From contig NC_088309.1 of NCBI RefSeq assembly GCF_910592395.1, forward strand, positions 26,540,599-26,604,598: 64,000 bases of DNA. Reading direction: 5' to 3'. Positions 1 to 13,748 of the stretch are shown one piece after another. Every line of letters starts with the position of its first letter. Positions within the stretch are counted from its first letter, which is position 1. A program made the translations under genes and the position numbers. The notes under the pieces are model-generated. The model saw only the letters and a list, made by a program, of their open reading frames with translations, ran no database searches and was not told where the DNA came from. The DNA is from Lineus longissimus (lineage: Eukaryota; Nemertea; Pilidiophora; Heteronemertea; Lineidae).

Positions 1-3000
1 GTCACCGAGATTTGATTAGTTTGGTTACGCAATTTGTGCAATGAATAGTTTCTCAGTTGCAATACCTATAGAAAAGCTATGCAGTTTGTTAGCTTGTTTT
101 TCTCTGAGTTTTAATAACTGATTTTATATTTTTGAACAATCTTTTTTTAACACTTTTTTTTAATTACGTTCTTTCCTCCCGTCCAGGCACATCCTTGTTT
201 TGCGTCCTGAGGAACATTTATAATATTCGTCAGTTTAGAATATCTCGGAATGTGTACAGGATGAATGTGACCACCAGATACAAAGTGTTTTATTTCAACT
301 AAATCCAATTAAAACAACACTTTTGGTACAAGTCTTCATCAGACACTATACTGCTGCTGGCCTAATCCATAGTTTGTTCAGCTTATCAGTTTTGTGACCT
401 CCCCTAATTAGAAATTCCATATGCATCGCAGTGTGGTCTGGGATTTCCTCTTACAAATTATCAATCATGATGTCTCCCACATTGCCCTTGGGTCAGAATT
501 TCCCAATCATGTCATTAATTAACTTCATAACGACTTACATCAGTCGTAACCCTTGCCCCCGGGCGAGTTCAAGTTTGCATTCTCACCACGTGCTTCGCTT
601 TTAATTACATTATACGGAAGTTCCTCATTTGGTGACGTTATCATTCAGTGCTTCGATAGATAATCAGCGTGCAATGATAGAAATGGTCCAATACTAAAAC
701 CAGCGTTTCGTGAATGCTTCGTTTAAATGCATTTTACGAAGAGTCTGAAAGAATCTTGAACGACGATCCACCATCATCTCCAATATACTATTGACGGTTT
801 GTGACGTCCGTATGTTCATGTTCTGACTTACGCCCCATTAGGATCCCCATCTGGATCGACCACATCCAGTTTTCCCTCTCTCATCCAAATCATCCACTCA
901 TTCCCTCGCTCTCCCCAGAGACTGAGGTAAGAGCTAAGTAAATTGCCTTATTTGTGCAAACAATAGTCAATAGTGCAGCAGTACATTACCATTCTATTTC
1001 TTAATGTAATTGCTGGCGGCTTTATGTACTCAATGCAACCCTAGGCTCTGAGATTTGGGAGATTCCCCAGACGACGCTAATGGCCCTTTTAAATTCGTAA
1101 TGTTCTTTGCTTAATTGAAGGTGGCTTTATTTACTAGAATATTCGTGATGAGCTGCAATGTGCATTGTATCAGAAATTGAATTTTCAAAAAAAACTTAGA
1201 GCACGTATATCTTAGTGGGTTGTGATAATAGTACCGCTTGCTGACTCTTGCCTTGAATTGTGACTTCTTTCGCAATTGTGTTGTTAGTGATTACAATTAA
1301 TCTTCATTGCATTGTGTGAAAGTGGTTGCAAACTCTTGTTACACTGACAAGCCACGCGAACAATGGTTGGCTAACCGGGCTTTCTTGCAGTATACTGTCG
1401 ATGCTAGATGTTTCCCTTCACAAAGGCTGCTTTAGAAAATAAGGCTGATTTTTTTTCTCTCTAAAGTGCGCTGTTTAGAGTCATGCTTTCTCGATTGTTC
1501 TCATGCAAATTCGCATCTACCCTTTCATGCTCTCCGTGGTTGAAGGACTTGCTCAGATCGTGAGGCTATCCCATCCGAGCAGATAGAAATTCCCAACTTG
1601 TTTCCTGAAAATCATATCACATGATTTATAACCACACGGTCGCAAAAATCAAAGAATTTGTCGCTGGACGTGACCATGACAAGAAGTAAGGTGAAATTAA
1701 TGGAATCCTTCTGAGGTTGATGATGGTATCTTTTGTGTCCGAGTTCCTGTTCCATTATAAATGCTAAGATTAATCACAAAATGTGATTATTTATGGCCCA
1801 CCTTTGTGCACTCATATTGCAATTAATGATTTTTTGATGGGATCGGCCATTTGATGCAATTGCCGACCAGAGGTCACCCTTACCGTATCATTTCGGCTGC
1901 AAAATGTTATAGAAATTCCTATTCATATGATTTGCATTTTCTGAGGCCACGGTCCTTTATGACTTGCTTCTGAAGTCCGCGGCGAGGGTAGGATGATATA
2001 TTGGTCATTGTGTCTAGTCGGGAATGAGAATCGGATGAATCAGCGTTAAAACTAACCACGTTTAGCAATAAAACTTGGGAGCCATGTACGACATCGTTTT
2101 ATGGTTTATTAATTGTTGTCTTGCATCACCTAACGACATGTATCTACAGGCCGTTTGGACATCATCATAGAGCCCCTGCCTATTCTGATCACAAATCTAC
2201 AAAATACAGATCGGGTTGGCTGATGGTTAACACTTTCCACTCACAAGAAAATTGGCATGGTTAGAGGTACAGTGATCAGAAAGGTCTATTTTTGCAGTTG
2301 GCATCTTAGATTTATAACAAGTTTACTAATTCAGCGTGATGAATACGCATTTCATGCTTTTCATTAGGTTGGTTCTATCTTTCTTGATGTAAAACTGCCT
2401 AAGTCACATTTGTTTGATTTAGGCATGAGGTAAATCTGCCTAAGTCCCAAGCTTGACTCAGGCAGTTACTCCATTGACCTTCCTACACACCAGGAGATGA
2501 GACATTAAGTTGAGCACTTTTACCACAAGTGAATCTTATGGTATAGAGTTTACGTAGGAGAAAATATCAATTTGCCAGAAAAATGTCTTGGGGATTGATT
2601 TCATGAGGTTGATATACTATTTCATGCGCATACACAACCGGATACAAAGACTCAAAATTTTGTTAGAACTTCTGCCGAATGCTGCAGCGCTGAATCGAAA
2701 TCCCCTCAGGAGTATTCTAAGCATCTAAGGAGTGTAATAGTTATAGTGCTGTGATGTACCACGTGAAATCGTACCTCTTTTACATGTGTCACGACTGTAC
2801 CTCATATCACATTTAAATTTACACTACATCAGTGATATTGTAATCCTTTGATAGCTTTCCAGCAGACTGAGCAATCAGTGTTCAATAACACGAGTAGCAC
2901 TGATGCCCAGCGCGAAATCCAATTAACTGCAGCTAGATTCTTCAAGCGGTTATGATAGTCTTTTTCTTGCTAAAATGTGATTTCAGTCACGTACTGGTCA

Positions 3001-6000
3001 TGGAAATCTGTCGCAGATCGCATGCTAATTATCATTATGGAGCGATTGCAGAGGCAGAGATGGACACAAATGTCGTACATCACTGCACCATCACTGCACC
3101 TCAGCCAAGAAGAATTAAGTTCTTTAAAGCGTTTCCTCAGACACTTTTGTTACAGCCGCGGAAAAATACACTTGGCTCCTGTAGTTATTTGGTAATTAAA
3201 ACTTACCTGCTCGTGTGGTTTGTGTTACTGAAGTCTTTTGGTGCTACCCAGCGCTGGGAGGTAATTTGAATTACTACTGGGCGAAGGGTAGTTTTGCAGC
3301 AAGGTAAGCATTGTCGGTGGTAACTTTGTTTCTCGTCCTGCACAAGAAAATTCATTTTATTACCCCCTTCAAGGCTCGCCAAATACCGCATCGTGCAAAT
3401 GAAGACGAGGCTAAAGGCAAAACATGATGTCAGGTAAATACATGTTTACCCACTCGATTCTGCAATTACCTTAATTACCTAATAGTACAAGGCATTCGGG
3501 GCAAAATCTGGAGTTACCCGGCTCCTTCTCACATTATCTTAAAATGTGTGGTATCATATGCTTCATTTGACCATTCTGCCAATACTGGCCACTGATTAAG
3601 CAGCGGCCTCAGGTAATTATATTTCCAAGCGGATGTACAGCAGTTGTTTGGCTCACCTTTGCAAGGAAGGTGACACCATTTATGGTTTCAACTCGATCCA
3701 CTGTAGTTTTCTTTAAGGTAGTGGTCCATATCCCATTTGGAAAATTTCAATGAGATGCTTATACGGTTCTCGGTTGTTTTTCCTTGTGCATTTCGAAGTC
3801 ACGTGGAAGTCACATGGAGTGTCTATTAAACCATTGTTGGTTTATTACAGAGTTGGAATACAATGTAGGCAATATATTTGCATAAACGGGCTTAGGCAAT
3901 GCTATCTCCCCTACTGTAGATGCCGGACCCTTCTTCTCTAGAAACTATTCAGATCACATCTTCTTACGTAGCCAGTGAAAACTCCATGTGGACAAAATAT
4001 TATTACACGGGCAATTACCCTTTGTCTTGGAGAGATTACTTCCATTTGATAAATAACATCAAACGGTCATTCGCTTGGGGTTTGGGCAGGAGGCGTCGAT
4101 GCGTGAGCTGAGGCAACGGGAGATGTGATTACCCCTCGACTGTCCCTTCGGTTGGGTTGGGAGTATTGATATCACTTCCACGGTGTTACGCCATTGATTA
4201 TCGGAAACCTTTTTCAATCATACGCATTGACTTCAGCAAGTTGACCAATAATGATGGTGTATTAAGTGCTTAGATTCACTAATATACTCTACCGGACTTT
4301 TCCTATAGTTGCATTGGTAGAAATATGACCTTTTAGTACCAACACCAATACTGACAAAAAAACTTCGCGACCAGACCAAGTGTCAGCCTCATCCACTCAT
4401 TCACGATAAAATCTGACAATTATGGTCAGTCCTTTCCATTTTAGCATTCAGCCTCTACGGTAACAGTCGTTAACTGCCTCTCAAATAATTTCTTTTTCGA
4501 TATGCCTTTGTCAAGTTTTTTTTTAATCTAGCTAATGGATGGCGACACCCTTTCTATCATCAGTGACTCGATCAAGATAAATAATCTGTTGTATTCAAGC
4601 ATTCAATAGAAGTCATTTTCTGCATATCGCAGGTCATTTTCCGTCCTCCCTTAATGGTCAAGCATTTTTTTGCTAATCTGACACCTCATTAGCAAGTTGA
4701 CTAATGACAGTCTCTGACACATCCTTGTCTGACTTGCCAACTGATAACACCATGGTGCTAACTCTTGCCAGAATCTGCCTTCCCAGCGGGGACAGTCGTA
4801 ATCATTGCAAGGAGTTTTGATATTCAAACCATGTAATAGCTTTACGGGCTTGGTATGGTAACTTAAGCTTTTGTTAGAATAGCTTCAATCGTCATTATAA
4901 AGACACGTGTATATGTTTCTTCAAGGGTTCATGTTACAGGAAGAAAACACCTAAATGGAACTTTGCCAACGTTAAGGTGCGAAATGGAAAAAACAAATCA
5001 GAATACATATTGAAAAGAATCTTTGCAGAATAAGCACCACGTCTATAAAGTTACGAAGCGCTCGACAAACCCCTTTCTGTGTTTCTTTCCATGCCCTTCC
5101 TGTCACCAACAGTGAACATGCTGGACACCAGACATCCTAATAAGCGTTTTTGCTGAAGATATTTTTTCGTGCTCCCTTGCTGTTTATAACTGACAGTATA
5201 TTTCGAAGAGCAAAAATGTCACGTCTTGCAGGTGTTACAAATTGGTCGGGGACCCTGGGGCTGGTTGTCAGTTTCAGTCCCATGTTTTTTTCCTTTCGAC
5301 TGGATTATTTGATTCTGAAGGCTGTTTATATCGAATGCACCATTCTTCTTTCGATTTCTGAGAGTCATGTTGTGTTTACCACCATGTTTACCGTTAAATA
5401 TGACATTGTATAGGAACTCTTTTTATATCTCATTGGAAACCGAGGTGCTTTAAGTAGTCTATCCCCTGATCATTCCCGCATAGCATTAAACCTCGATGAA
5501 CCTATTGCAGTTCTCCTCAATTGCACCCTATTGAAAAAAAGATGCCTTACCCCGTCATTGAATCCAAAATATATTTGATAACTCGTATTTTAACAAACAG
5601 CATCAATCAAACTATAATCTCACCTTTGGGAAATTGCTTTTTTCTCTGCGAGATTTCCCTGAGAACAATGCAAATGACAGTTTGCACGATTTATCACCAG
5701 ACAAGGTGTTGACCACTGAGTAATGAAATTTCACATGAAACACCACGGACAATGCCCAAGATGTCTCCTGCCAAATGAATCAGACAATAGTCCATAGGGC
5801 GCTTGCCAAGACAAATGGACCCGTCTGATGGAATTGTTCACACATCCAACAATGTCAAGGGAAGTCACTAGATTAGTTGTCAAATTGCCCCAGAAGATCT
5901 CCTAGCATTTAAAAAAGTCAACAAGTAGACAAAAAATGGCTGACTTCGTTGCTATCCATATGGGTACTCAAGTAAGGTACATGTATGACGATTTACTGAC

Positions 6001-9000
6001 TGCAGGGTGTCCCAAAAGTCGTTAGACCCCGACAAGTGTTTCAACATCTGTTGCTTGGGCGACGACAGTTGCGTTCCAATTGTTGGCGATATGTTTTGCT
6101 AAGGCGGCTTGTAAGGCAAGTGGTACACAGAGATAAACTATTTTGTATTAGAATGATGCCAAACACTCAGGAAATTGTGGCTTTTGTTCATTGCATCACG
6201 TTTAGTTCATCAGATCGAGGTCAGGCTGGGTATATATTGGCTGGGTGGGTATATATTGGACCATCGTCTATTGCAGTCGATTGGTTGTGGGTCAATGACG
6301 GACGATGTTGTACAGACTAAGAGAGAACAAATCGTTCGACATAGACAGCGTATAGCATTGTTATCTTGCATGTAGTATAATTTGACCATCAAGTACATTT
6401 TTATGTATCTGTGGGTTAACAGATAGGAAATTATGATTTTTGCTGTGACCCGCCCAGACTTAACGACCTTCATCAGCCATAATGACACCATTACCCGGTC
6501 TGTAACTGCCAGCACTAGCCATTACAATTACAAGATCGCTGCAACTAATCCTTTATCATGACAACATCAAGAAATTAACATCATTCCATAATTGGCATCT
6601 TTTTTTATGTTGCACGTTGTAATCCGCTGATAACTTTAGACATCATGCAGATGCTGCCAATCAAGGCTTTTCGACATTAATTGCTTGACATGATGGTGCA
6701 GAGTGAACAGATACACGTCCGTTGTCAAGTGTCAACTGCTTTCAGCGCCCTCTCAGGCGAAGACATTCGATGAAATTACCTTATCTGCTGTTCTCGTTCT
6801 TAATCGAACAGCGTTGCGGATCATGGTAACCTTCAAAAGTTAGTTTCATGAGAAAGTCAAGCTTCGTATTTAGCATTGATTCTCCCCAGATGATGTCCTT
6901 CAATAGGTGAATTGCAAGTTCAGGTCACACCAGGGCAATGGCTTCAACGTCATGCCTTGCTAACTTCCATTCAGACAGGCGTTTCATTTCCTGAAAACAA
7001 ATGTGCGAGGAGGGCTGCCACGTAGATCAGGTGGTTAAGTTGTGTCGCGATTCAGGCTCATCTTTCTCCTTGTTTTGTCATCTGCTGCGTCTTTTGTTGA
7101 TATCTCAGGGAGGTGGTACATGCTTTATCGATTAGCGATAATCGATCTGAATTTTATCAGTCGTGGGGGGACTCCGGCATGGCGATGGCCATCGATCATC
7201 CTCTGGTGGCATTACAAGGTCCATTTATTTTAAAGGACCTGGGTAAACAAACAACAGTGTATACATTAGATATATCTAAGAATCACACCTGTGACATTAT
7301 TTAACCTCCTTCCTATATTGACTAAATGTACTTAAATTTCGCTCATTTAGTAAGGTTGCGAGGGCATAAACTACTAAAAGTGACAGTTGCTGTGATAATT
7401 AAGTATTTTTCCATCTCTGTGCCATTTTCATTGAGGAAAACTGGAGGGAGCTTGGGTGTTCTAATAACCAATCTCACGGAACAAAACAGTTGGTTATAAT
7501 CAAACATACCGCTGACATCCAGGATTGTAATTAGATACATTGCATCAGCAAATACAGGCCTGTCAGTTCGTTCCCCATTGTGGTGTATATCCTGTAATTA
7601 CACTTCCCCCTTTCTGGGCAACTGACAGTTCTCCGATGATATACCATCTGGCCAAGGACAACTTAAATTGACACTTGTTGTGTGAGAAGTGAAATGTATA
7701 ACTAAGAGGTCATAACAAGCCGTGTTCGTCGTATTGTTCGACCCGTATCCCATTTTCTCATCGATTTACTGTCACTTTTGAGGTAACCTGTGTAAGAGTG
7801 TAAGTTATTTTTTATTGGTATTTCAACGACCTTGGGAAGTGGGAAATGAGAAGTTGCGTTCGATTATATGTATGTTTGAATGACTGAATAGTGTAACCAT
7901 CCATGCCATATTGCTGGATCTAAATGCTCTCTTTATCTTAACAGTAGGCATTTCAAATAGCGTTTTAAATTCTCCAGTCTCAAATTTCGCAAGTCTTAAA
8001 ACGAGTTCATCGGAGGAGCCCCGTTAGATTCTTTGCATATTTAAGTCATGAATCATTCTAAATGTGATCAAACAGAGTTTGCGATGTCACGAGCACACCA
8101 TGTTTGAACTGACTGTTCTTTTCTCGATATCAAGAGAAAGAAACACTTCTCTTGTTGTAGAGAGCAAATATTTGAGAATTTGAATCTTTCTCGTAAAGAA
8201 ATAGTTAACCTTTGATCAGCTTAATGGGTCAATATTATTTTATTTGGAGGCTTTTTTACGTGAAGGATTAATGAATAAGTTTAATTACTCGATTTGATTA
8301 CAAGTGCTGCTTGTGGAGTGCTCTTTGACAGTAGTTGTAGGATGAGTCAGATTGGTTTAGGATTCAGGCTCGGGCAATTTCATTGATCGGGAGAAGAATT
8401 CTTGATTAGCAATTCAGATGTTGGAAGAGTGTTTTTTTTCTCATCCCGAAATACGATCTGAAACTGGCAAAGATTTGAGAACACTATCGTAAACCAGTGG
8501 TTTTAAATATGGACGCACCTCGGTCTCCTATTATTCATTATAGGTATGTAGTTGACGTAGAAGTAAAAAACATGAATTATTGGATGGCGAAAAAGCGAAT
8601 AACTTGCAGTAAATAAAGGATGATATTCTATCATGAAAATTACATAAAGAGAAAAATATTTTTCTTTATGAACCAAAAGAATTCCTGACATCTAAGGCAT
8701 CACCAAATACTAGCATAAAAGGAAGGCATCAGCACCCGGTTGTTGAAAGCATAACGCTTATGTAGCTAACGTAACGTCCAAGCCCAGGACAGTAAAGTGT
8801 AATGAAGACAAAAATGAATCTGAGGTATGTATTGCCAGTGAACAACTCTCCAATACAGTACACTAAAATAAACAGCTTCAGTTCCTGAAAACACATGATA
8901 CACATCAGATAATGTTTTCATCTGCAAATAAACCTGTCAATGCAAATATGGTGCCCGCCACAAGCGATTACATAACTATGATGCATCGCTTTTTGATGCG

Positions 9001-11832
9001 ATTCAGTTTGATTAAAATGACACTTTTCAATCAAACTGTCGTGACTCTCTATTTTCTAATTGCCATTGCTAACCTTTCGATTTTGCTTCCGCTTTTTTCA
9101 CACCAAATCTTGATTACGAAGCCCCAACACAAAGAAACTAATTTTCAATTGAATTGAAAAAATGAGTCATTTGTCCCTTTGTTAGTCAGCCATCCTTTCG
9201 CATCAAATTCCACTTCAAATAAGCTGTTTCCATTGCGGATGAGATTAGATACCTCTAAAATTGGATGGGTTTGGTGTTATTTGTATCGAACTGTTCCTTA
9301 ATTAATTAGCTCTTACTGGTCAATTGTTTGATTAAGACATGAAACTATTCTTATAAACTTCTCTAACTTTTAGAGAAAGCTTAATTAAACGTTTCGGTAA
9401 ATACATGTACCCCATACCCGTACAATTTGTCTCTAGAAGGAGGGAGCAGAGCTTGTACAGTTGGGTCTCATGACATAAGTTATCATTGCTTTGGCATTAG
9501 ATATGTTAGAATACTTGTGAATACAAGGATTTCTGAAGCCAAAATGACATGTGCTTCATATTGAAATTAATTTAGAACTAATTCACACTTGTACACTGCA
9601 TGACAGTAGTTTTGAAGTTACATGAAATTACACAAATGGGAGTTAATAAAATCAGAATTGAGCATCTGTGAAAAGCAAGTCTTACAATATCGTCACTGCT
9701 TCTTTGTTTTGATATTTCTTAGTCCCCTGCTGGTACTCAATAGATTATAATAGCTCGGCTGGGAAATATGCTGGGACCTTTCAAGCGTGATTCAAATGAT
9801 CCATGATTGAGAATTTTACGCTATGAATAATACAATATGTGAAAAGGAAAAGTCTAATGTTAACCATGTCACCTTTAATTCTCATGCGGGGTGTTAGAAA
9901 TCAATGAAACGTTCAATTCTAAAATGGAATATTACAATATTTCCTCTCAAGAAGTTGATGTGAATCATACTCTTTTGAGGCTCATGGTTACTACTTGAAA
10001 ACGGTTTTATTTTCTAATCACTTTTAGAATTTGCTCAATGCAGCAGAGACCGAATTCCTTTCCTACACTGTGTATATAGCCCCTTTACTTGTTCAATTTA
10101 AGAATATCTTGAAAATCTGCCCAGCTTGTTCACTCCAAAAAAAGAACAGTGTCGAATTCTTGATTAGATTCTGCAAAAATCAGAGACACACTTCGGCGGA
10201 GCGACTTGCGATCATTTAGTTAGTTGATAAATGATGACAGCCCGCAACATTTCATATGTCTTTTTCCAAAGGAAAAGTTGCAGAATACATTAAAACTATT
10301 TAAAAGTTTCGATTCATAATGAAAGTTTAATTCTTAAAGTGCACGCAATGTAAAATGGATTTTCATTGAGAGCAAGTGCCAAATTGCATCAGCGTCACCT
10401 TTGGAAAAAAAACGACTTGCGAAGATTTGAAAATTCTTCTGAAATCTAACAATAATCCTTCTGGCAGATGACAACAAAATTATCTTTAGATACAAAATGA
10501 AACCTCAAAAAAATACTCCTAAACATTTCGGTATTGCCTTTATAACTTTTTTTGTATGTAAAGCAAAAAGGCTTGAAATCGAGATTATGCTGATTTGCCT
10601 ATGTCTTTGATTCACTCATTATGCTCAGGGGTCAACCGCCTATCTTGGGTGAGTTATTGGCATGACTATGGTTAGATGTCTGTATGAACGTCATCAGCAT
10701 ATAGAGTGTATCAACCCGACGGTGGACTATATATCAGCATTCCGTAGGTATAATGATTGATATATGATTTCCAATAAGAACCTTATTAGTGGGTAATCAA
10801 TATAAAGATTGATTGGCAAAACTAATCTCTTACGTCAGGTAAATCGCTGGTGTCACGTGTAATCTTTGATTATCGAGTTCATATAACCAAATGATACATT
10901 TACCACTTACAATGCATTGATAATGAGAAGATATTGGACAAATCATGAATTCGTTGATCTTGCCAGAATTTGTTTTCAGATCGGTTCGCGAAAAAATCAT
11001 ATTGAAGTATGGAAATCGTTGTTGACATTGATCATGGATGTCACAGTAATAGGCCCATTAGATGTAATGACACTCATTATTATCTTTCAATTGTAAGTAT
11101 GAGCCCGGAGCCACATTTTCCCTGCCCTGACCCGTTCTCTCAATCTTTAGTTTCAGTTACCTATTAGGCTAGAGTCTTAATGCCATCTGAATGCCACCTT
11201 TGGCTTGTTTCACTCCCTTGACTCGAGGGGTTGATTATATTGGCTATGTGTTGACAGTCCTTTCGTGTAGCATCTAAAAAGTAAGATCACAAAAACATGC
11301 TTTCATTGATAAAGAGTAGTCAGATATCAAGGGATTGACTACTGGTCTTTTGAAAAGGCAGCAGTGCTGCCCACCAACCTTAGAAACTCCTCAATGAGAT
11401 GCAAATTGATTACAGCCCTGTGGGTGTCTTAATGGATGGCAGTTTGGCGATAAGAAGTTATGCAGCCCATGGCCTCATGCCACGGGGAAATGTGCCTTTT
11501 GTGAATAATTTCGTTCGGATGATAGCTCCTCCGTTTATTTTGACCTCTTACATTGGGACATGCATACTGGTCAAAGCAATAGGTGATTATCCCATTTGGT
11601 TTGAGAGAATTGTTAATGGCGAACGCCGTTTTGCAATGGGGAGGTTAGTGTGGGTGATTCGTTAGAACCATTTCATTCATCAGCCTTTTTGTGCGGAAAC
11701 TATTGTAATTGTCGGTTAATAGCGACAACGTGACTTTATAAAAGACAGATAGTAAGACCTAATATTGCGCCAAAAGACTCATTAATCTAGGCAATATAAC
11801 GCCCCTGGCGTCTATTCTTCATATTGGTTTTT
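1..11832. other. AT-rich non-coding stretch, left end to the nested transposons
   Basis: I see no supported gene here. Open frames of up to about 105 codons occur on both strands but lack splice context, motifs or coding-like composition. Items noted are the repeat copy at 2395-2465 and a transposon-like GCAGGGTGTCCCAAAAGTC at about 6003. Confidence 0.6.
2395..2465. repeat. TGCCTAAGTC repeat family, copy 1
   Basis: CTGCCTAAGTC occurs at 2395 and 2436, and an inverted version (GACTCAGGCAG, one mismatch) closes the unit at 2455-2465, so the segment can fold back. A further inverted TTTAGGCA lies between. The same 10-mer recurs about 52 kb away. Confidence 0.7.
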
Positions 11833-11886
11833 AGCTCAGCTGAAAAGCTGAGCTATTCATATGAGTAAATGGTAGAATGAGTGTCC

Positions 11887-11887
<1 letters not shown>

Positions 11888-11937
<50 letters not shown>
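11888..11937 (+). repeat. (GTCT)n microsatellite
   Basis: About twelve head-to-tail copies of the tetranucleotide GTCT/CTGT, bracketed by variant GTCCGT units on both sides. On the other strand it reads as a TDRQ repeat, which is an artefact and not a protein. Confidence 0.95.
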
Positions 11938-12239
11938 CGTTAAACAGGCACGTTTCAAAACTATGGCGGATAGGCGATAGATTTTCCCTCTGAGGCGTTG
12001 AGACCCTTCAGGACTCCTGAATAGACCAAATGTGGGTCCGGCAGGATGAGCGGTTTGGCCACTAGGTGGCACCGAGCGAAATTTTCCAAAAACTTTTCCA
12101 GCAGCTGATTTCTCAGTTGGGGATCATGAATCAAATCTAATTTTATAGGGCAAAGCTTTCTCTTTCATTATCAATAGGCGTAGTTCATGAATTTCTCACC
12201 AGGTGGTGTTACTGGCGCAATTTAGTGAGCACCCTCCAA

Positions 12240-12337
12240 GAAGAGCATTTTAAATTTCGCGCGAGTTATCCCACGTCCAATCACACGTGCAGCGAACGTC
12301 ACGTCTCGAGTCTGCGCAGTTCAGACGTAAGGAGACC
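12240..12337 (+). promoter_or_regulatory. CpG-rich promoter-like stretch ahead of the mini-gene
   Basis: About ten CpGs fall in roughly 70 bases, in sharp contrast to the CpG-poor surroundings. It contains a CCAAT box (12277-12281), an E-box CACGTG (12284-12289), a CRE-like ACGTCACGT (12296-12304) and an AT-rich TTTTAAATTT further upstream. The ATG of the two-exon mini-gene follows directly at 12338. Promoter function is inferred from composition and motifs only. Confidence 0.4.
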
Positions 12338-13118
12338 ATGCTATGGAATAGATCGCGTTCTGTCAATTCAGAGGTAAGTTCTCATTAAATTCACAATTTC
12401 ATAGGCGATAATATTTGGCTGCTTGTGTTATTGCATGTTGATGACATTAGGGAAGGCTTGGATTGTTTAATTGGATGTGATTAATTTGAAATAGTTCGTC
12501 GACGATCGTTGAAAAACGATCTGCGAAATGCAGCTTGGTTGGTCTGAGAAACGATGTCAAAGTCCGGCTTTAAATCATGGATTTCTCAACAAATAACTCT
12601 TGTCACATAGCAGAACTAATGTGAATAAACAAGACAATAATAAACATCGTTCTGATATCATCGGGTAAGGTTGCCAATGTACATAAACAGTGTAATTGAG
12701 GATCGACTCCAGCGATTTGAAATGTCAACAAACAATAAATGCGATAGCTGATACACACTGACACTTGCACACTGTACATAGCACAATGCTTCAAACGGGG
12801 CCGATTCATCACTCTTATCACAATGTATTCCCAATCATATTAATGAACTTCCTTGATCATTCGGCCCTAGCGCCTTATCAGTTGTTGTTGGCCTTGTATT
12901 TTGATATAAAACTTGGCTAGCTTACCTATTCTATCAAAATTAAAATGTTATCTCCTCATCATGTTTTGCAGGACAGGAATGATCTGCAGCTGCATTTGAA
13001 CATATTTGGTGACCACATCTCAAAGATGACCAAGAGAGAGGATCGAGCTATGACTTTGCACATCCCATCGACTTCGGTGTTCACCAGTGCAATCATCAGA
13101 AGAGCCAGGCAATTCTAG
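12338..13118 (+). CDS. Possible two-exon 60-residue mini-gene inside the Helentron-like element
   Basis: Exon 1 (12338-12373) begins with ATG in the context ggagaccATG, encodes MLWNRSRSVNSE and ends at a consensus donor (GAG/GTAAGT). Exon 2 (12972-13118) follows the acceptor atgttttgcag in the same phase. It encodes DRNDLQLHLNIFGDHISK, then MTKREDRAMTLHIPSTS and FTSAIIRRARQF, and ends in TAG. An AATAAA lies 45 bases past the stop. The predicted protein is basic, without cysteines, signal or membrane segments, and I do not recognise it. Promoter-like DNA, consensus splice sites, matched phase and a poly(A) signal together make a transcription unit plausible. It could be a captured host fragment or a chance alignment of signals. 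Confidence 0.35.
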
Positions 13119-13162
13119 TATTCAAGTATTTCATTCTGTAATACTTACCTCAAAATTTACTA

Positions 13163-13168
13163 AATAAA
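13163..13168 (+). terminator. Poly(A) signal AATAAA of the mini-gene
   Basis: A canonical AATAAA sits 45 bases downstream of the TAG stop at 13118, before the Harbinger insertion at 13298. Such hexamers are common in AT-rich DNA, so it counts only together with the exons upstream. Confidence 0.35.
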
Positions 13169-13319
13169 GAAAACCACATGTGGCAGTTGGTTAAAAAAAT
13201 CAAGTCTATCTGTTTAAAGTTTTTACTTGCTATCATTATTATCAACATTTCAATGGTGGCATTCTGCTAAGGTTTGTTAAGAGTTTCACTTGACTTAAGC
13301 AGGGTGTACACAAGTAAAA

Positions 13320-13382
13320 TATTAGCAACATTTTACCAACATTTTACCAACATTTTACCAACATTTTACCAACATTTTTACA
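13320..13382 (+). repeat. 11-bp tandem array (CAACATTTTAC)
   Basis: Four to five copies of the 11-base unit CAACATTTTAC follow the left terminal repeat of the outer Harbinger element. Related CAACATTTTT copies also occur at 13436-13450 and 14859-14975. They may be transposase-binding repeats, by analogy with subterminal repeats of other DNA transposons. Confidence 0.85.
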
Positions 13383-13513
13383 ACAATTTTGCAACAAGCC
13401 CTTCAAGGCCCTGTGTTCACTAGCAACAAATTAGCAACATTTTTACAACATGTTGGTAAATTGTTGCAAACTTTTTAGTGGGAACAAAGGGAAATATGTA
13501 TTTTGGAGGGAAA

Positions 13514-13675
13514 ATGGATGATTCCAAGGAGAGAAGATGTGTTTTGAGTGCTTCTGCAGCAATTTTAGCTGTCATTGTTGAGAGACGGAAGAGGCGGCGA
13601 AAAAACCAAAGAGAATATGGACCAGGCCCTGGATCAAAATGAGGGTGGATGATGGGGCATACCACTGCCTGTTAA
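13514..13675 (+). pseudogene. Harbinger transposase, N-terminal remnant (frame-shifted, cut by insertion)
   Basis: An ATG at 13514 opens MDDSKERRCVLSASAAIL, followed by the basic run ERRKRRRKNQRE; a TGA ends this frame at 13642. In the next frame, from 13618, the sequence reads WTRPWIKMRVDDGAYHCL. This is the conserved WxRPWI...GAYxxLxxELR block at the start of PIF/Harbinger transposases. The frame change happens near an A-run at 13600-13606, so one indel probably separates the two parts. The frame is then broken at CLL by the TAA-flanked second element and resumes at 14688. The DDE catalytic region is absent. Confidence 0.8.
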
Positions 13676-13748
13676 GGCCGCGTATCCATAGGGTATGCCC
13701 TTGTGTAGTGTGGCGTTATGGCGTAACAGCCTTGTGACCTGGCACTAT

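Noticed and set aside
11857-12072. Minus-strand frame with repeated TDRQ residues
   Set aside because: It is only the translation of the GTCT microsatellite plus flanking repeat DNA.
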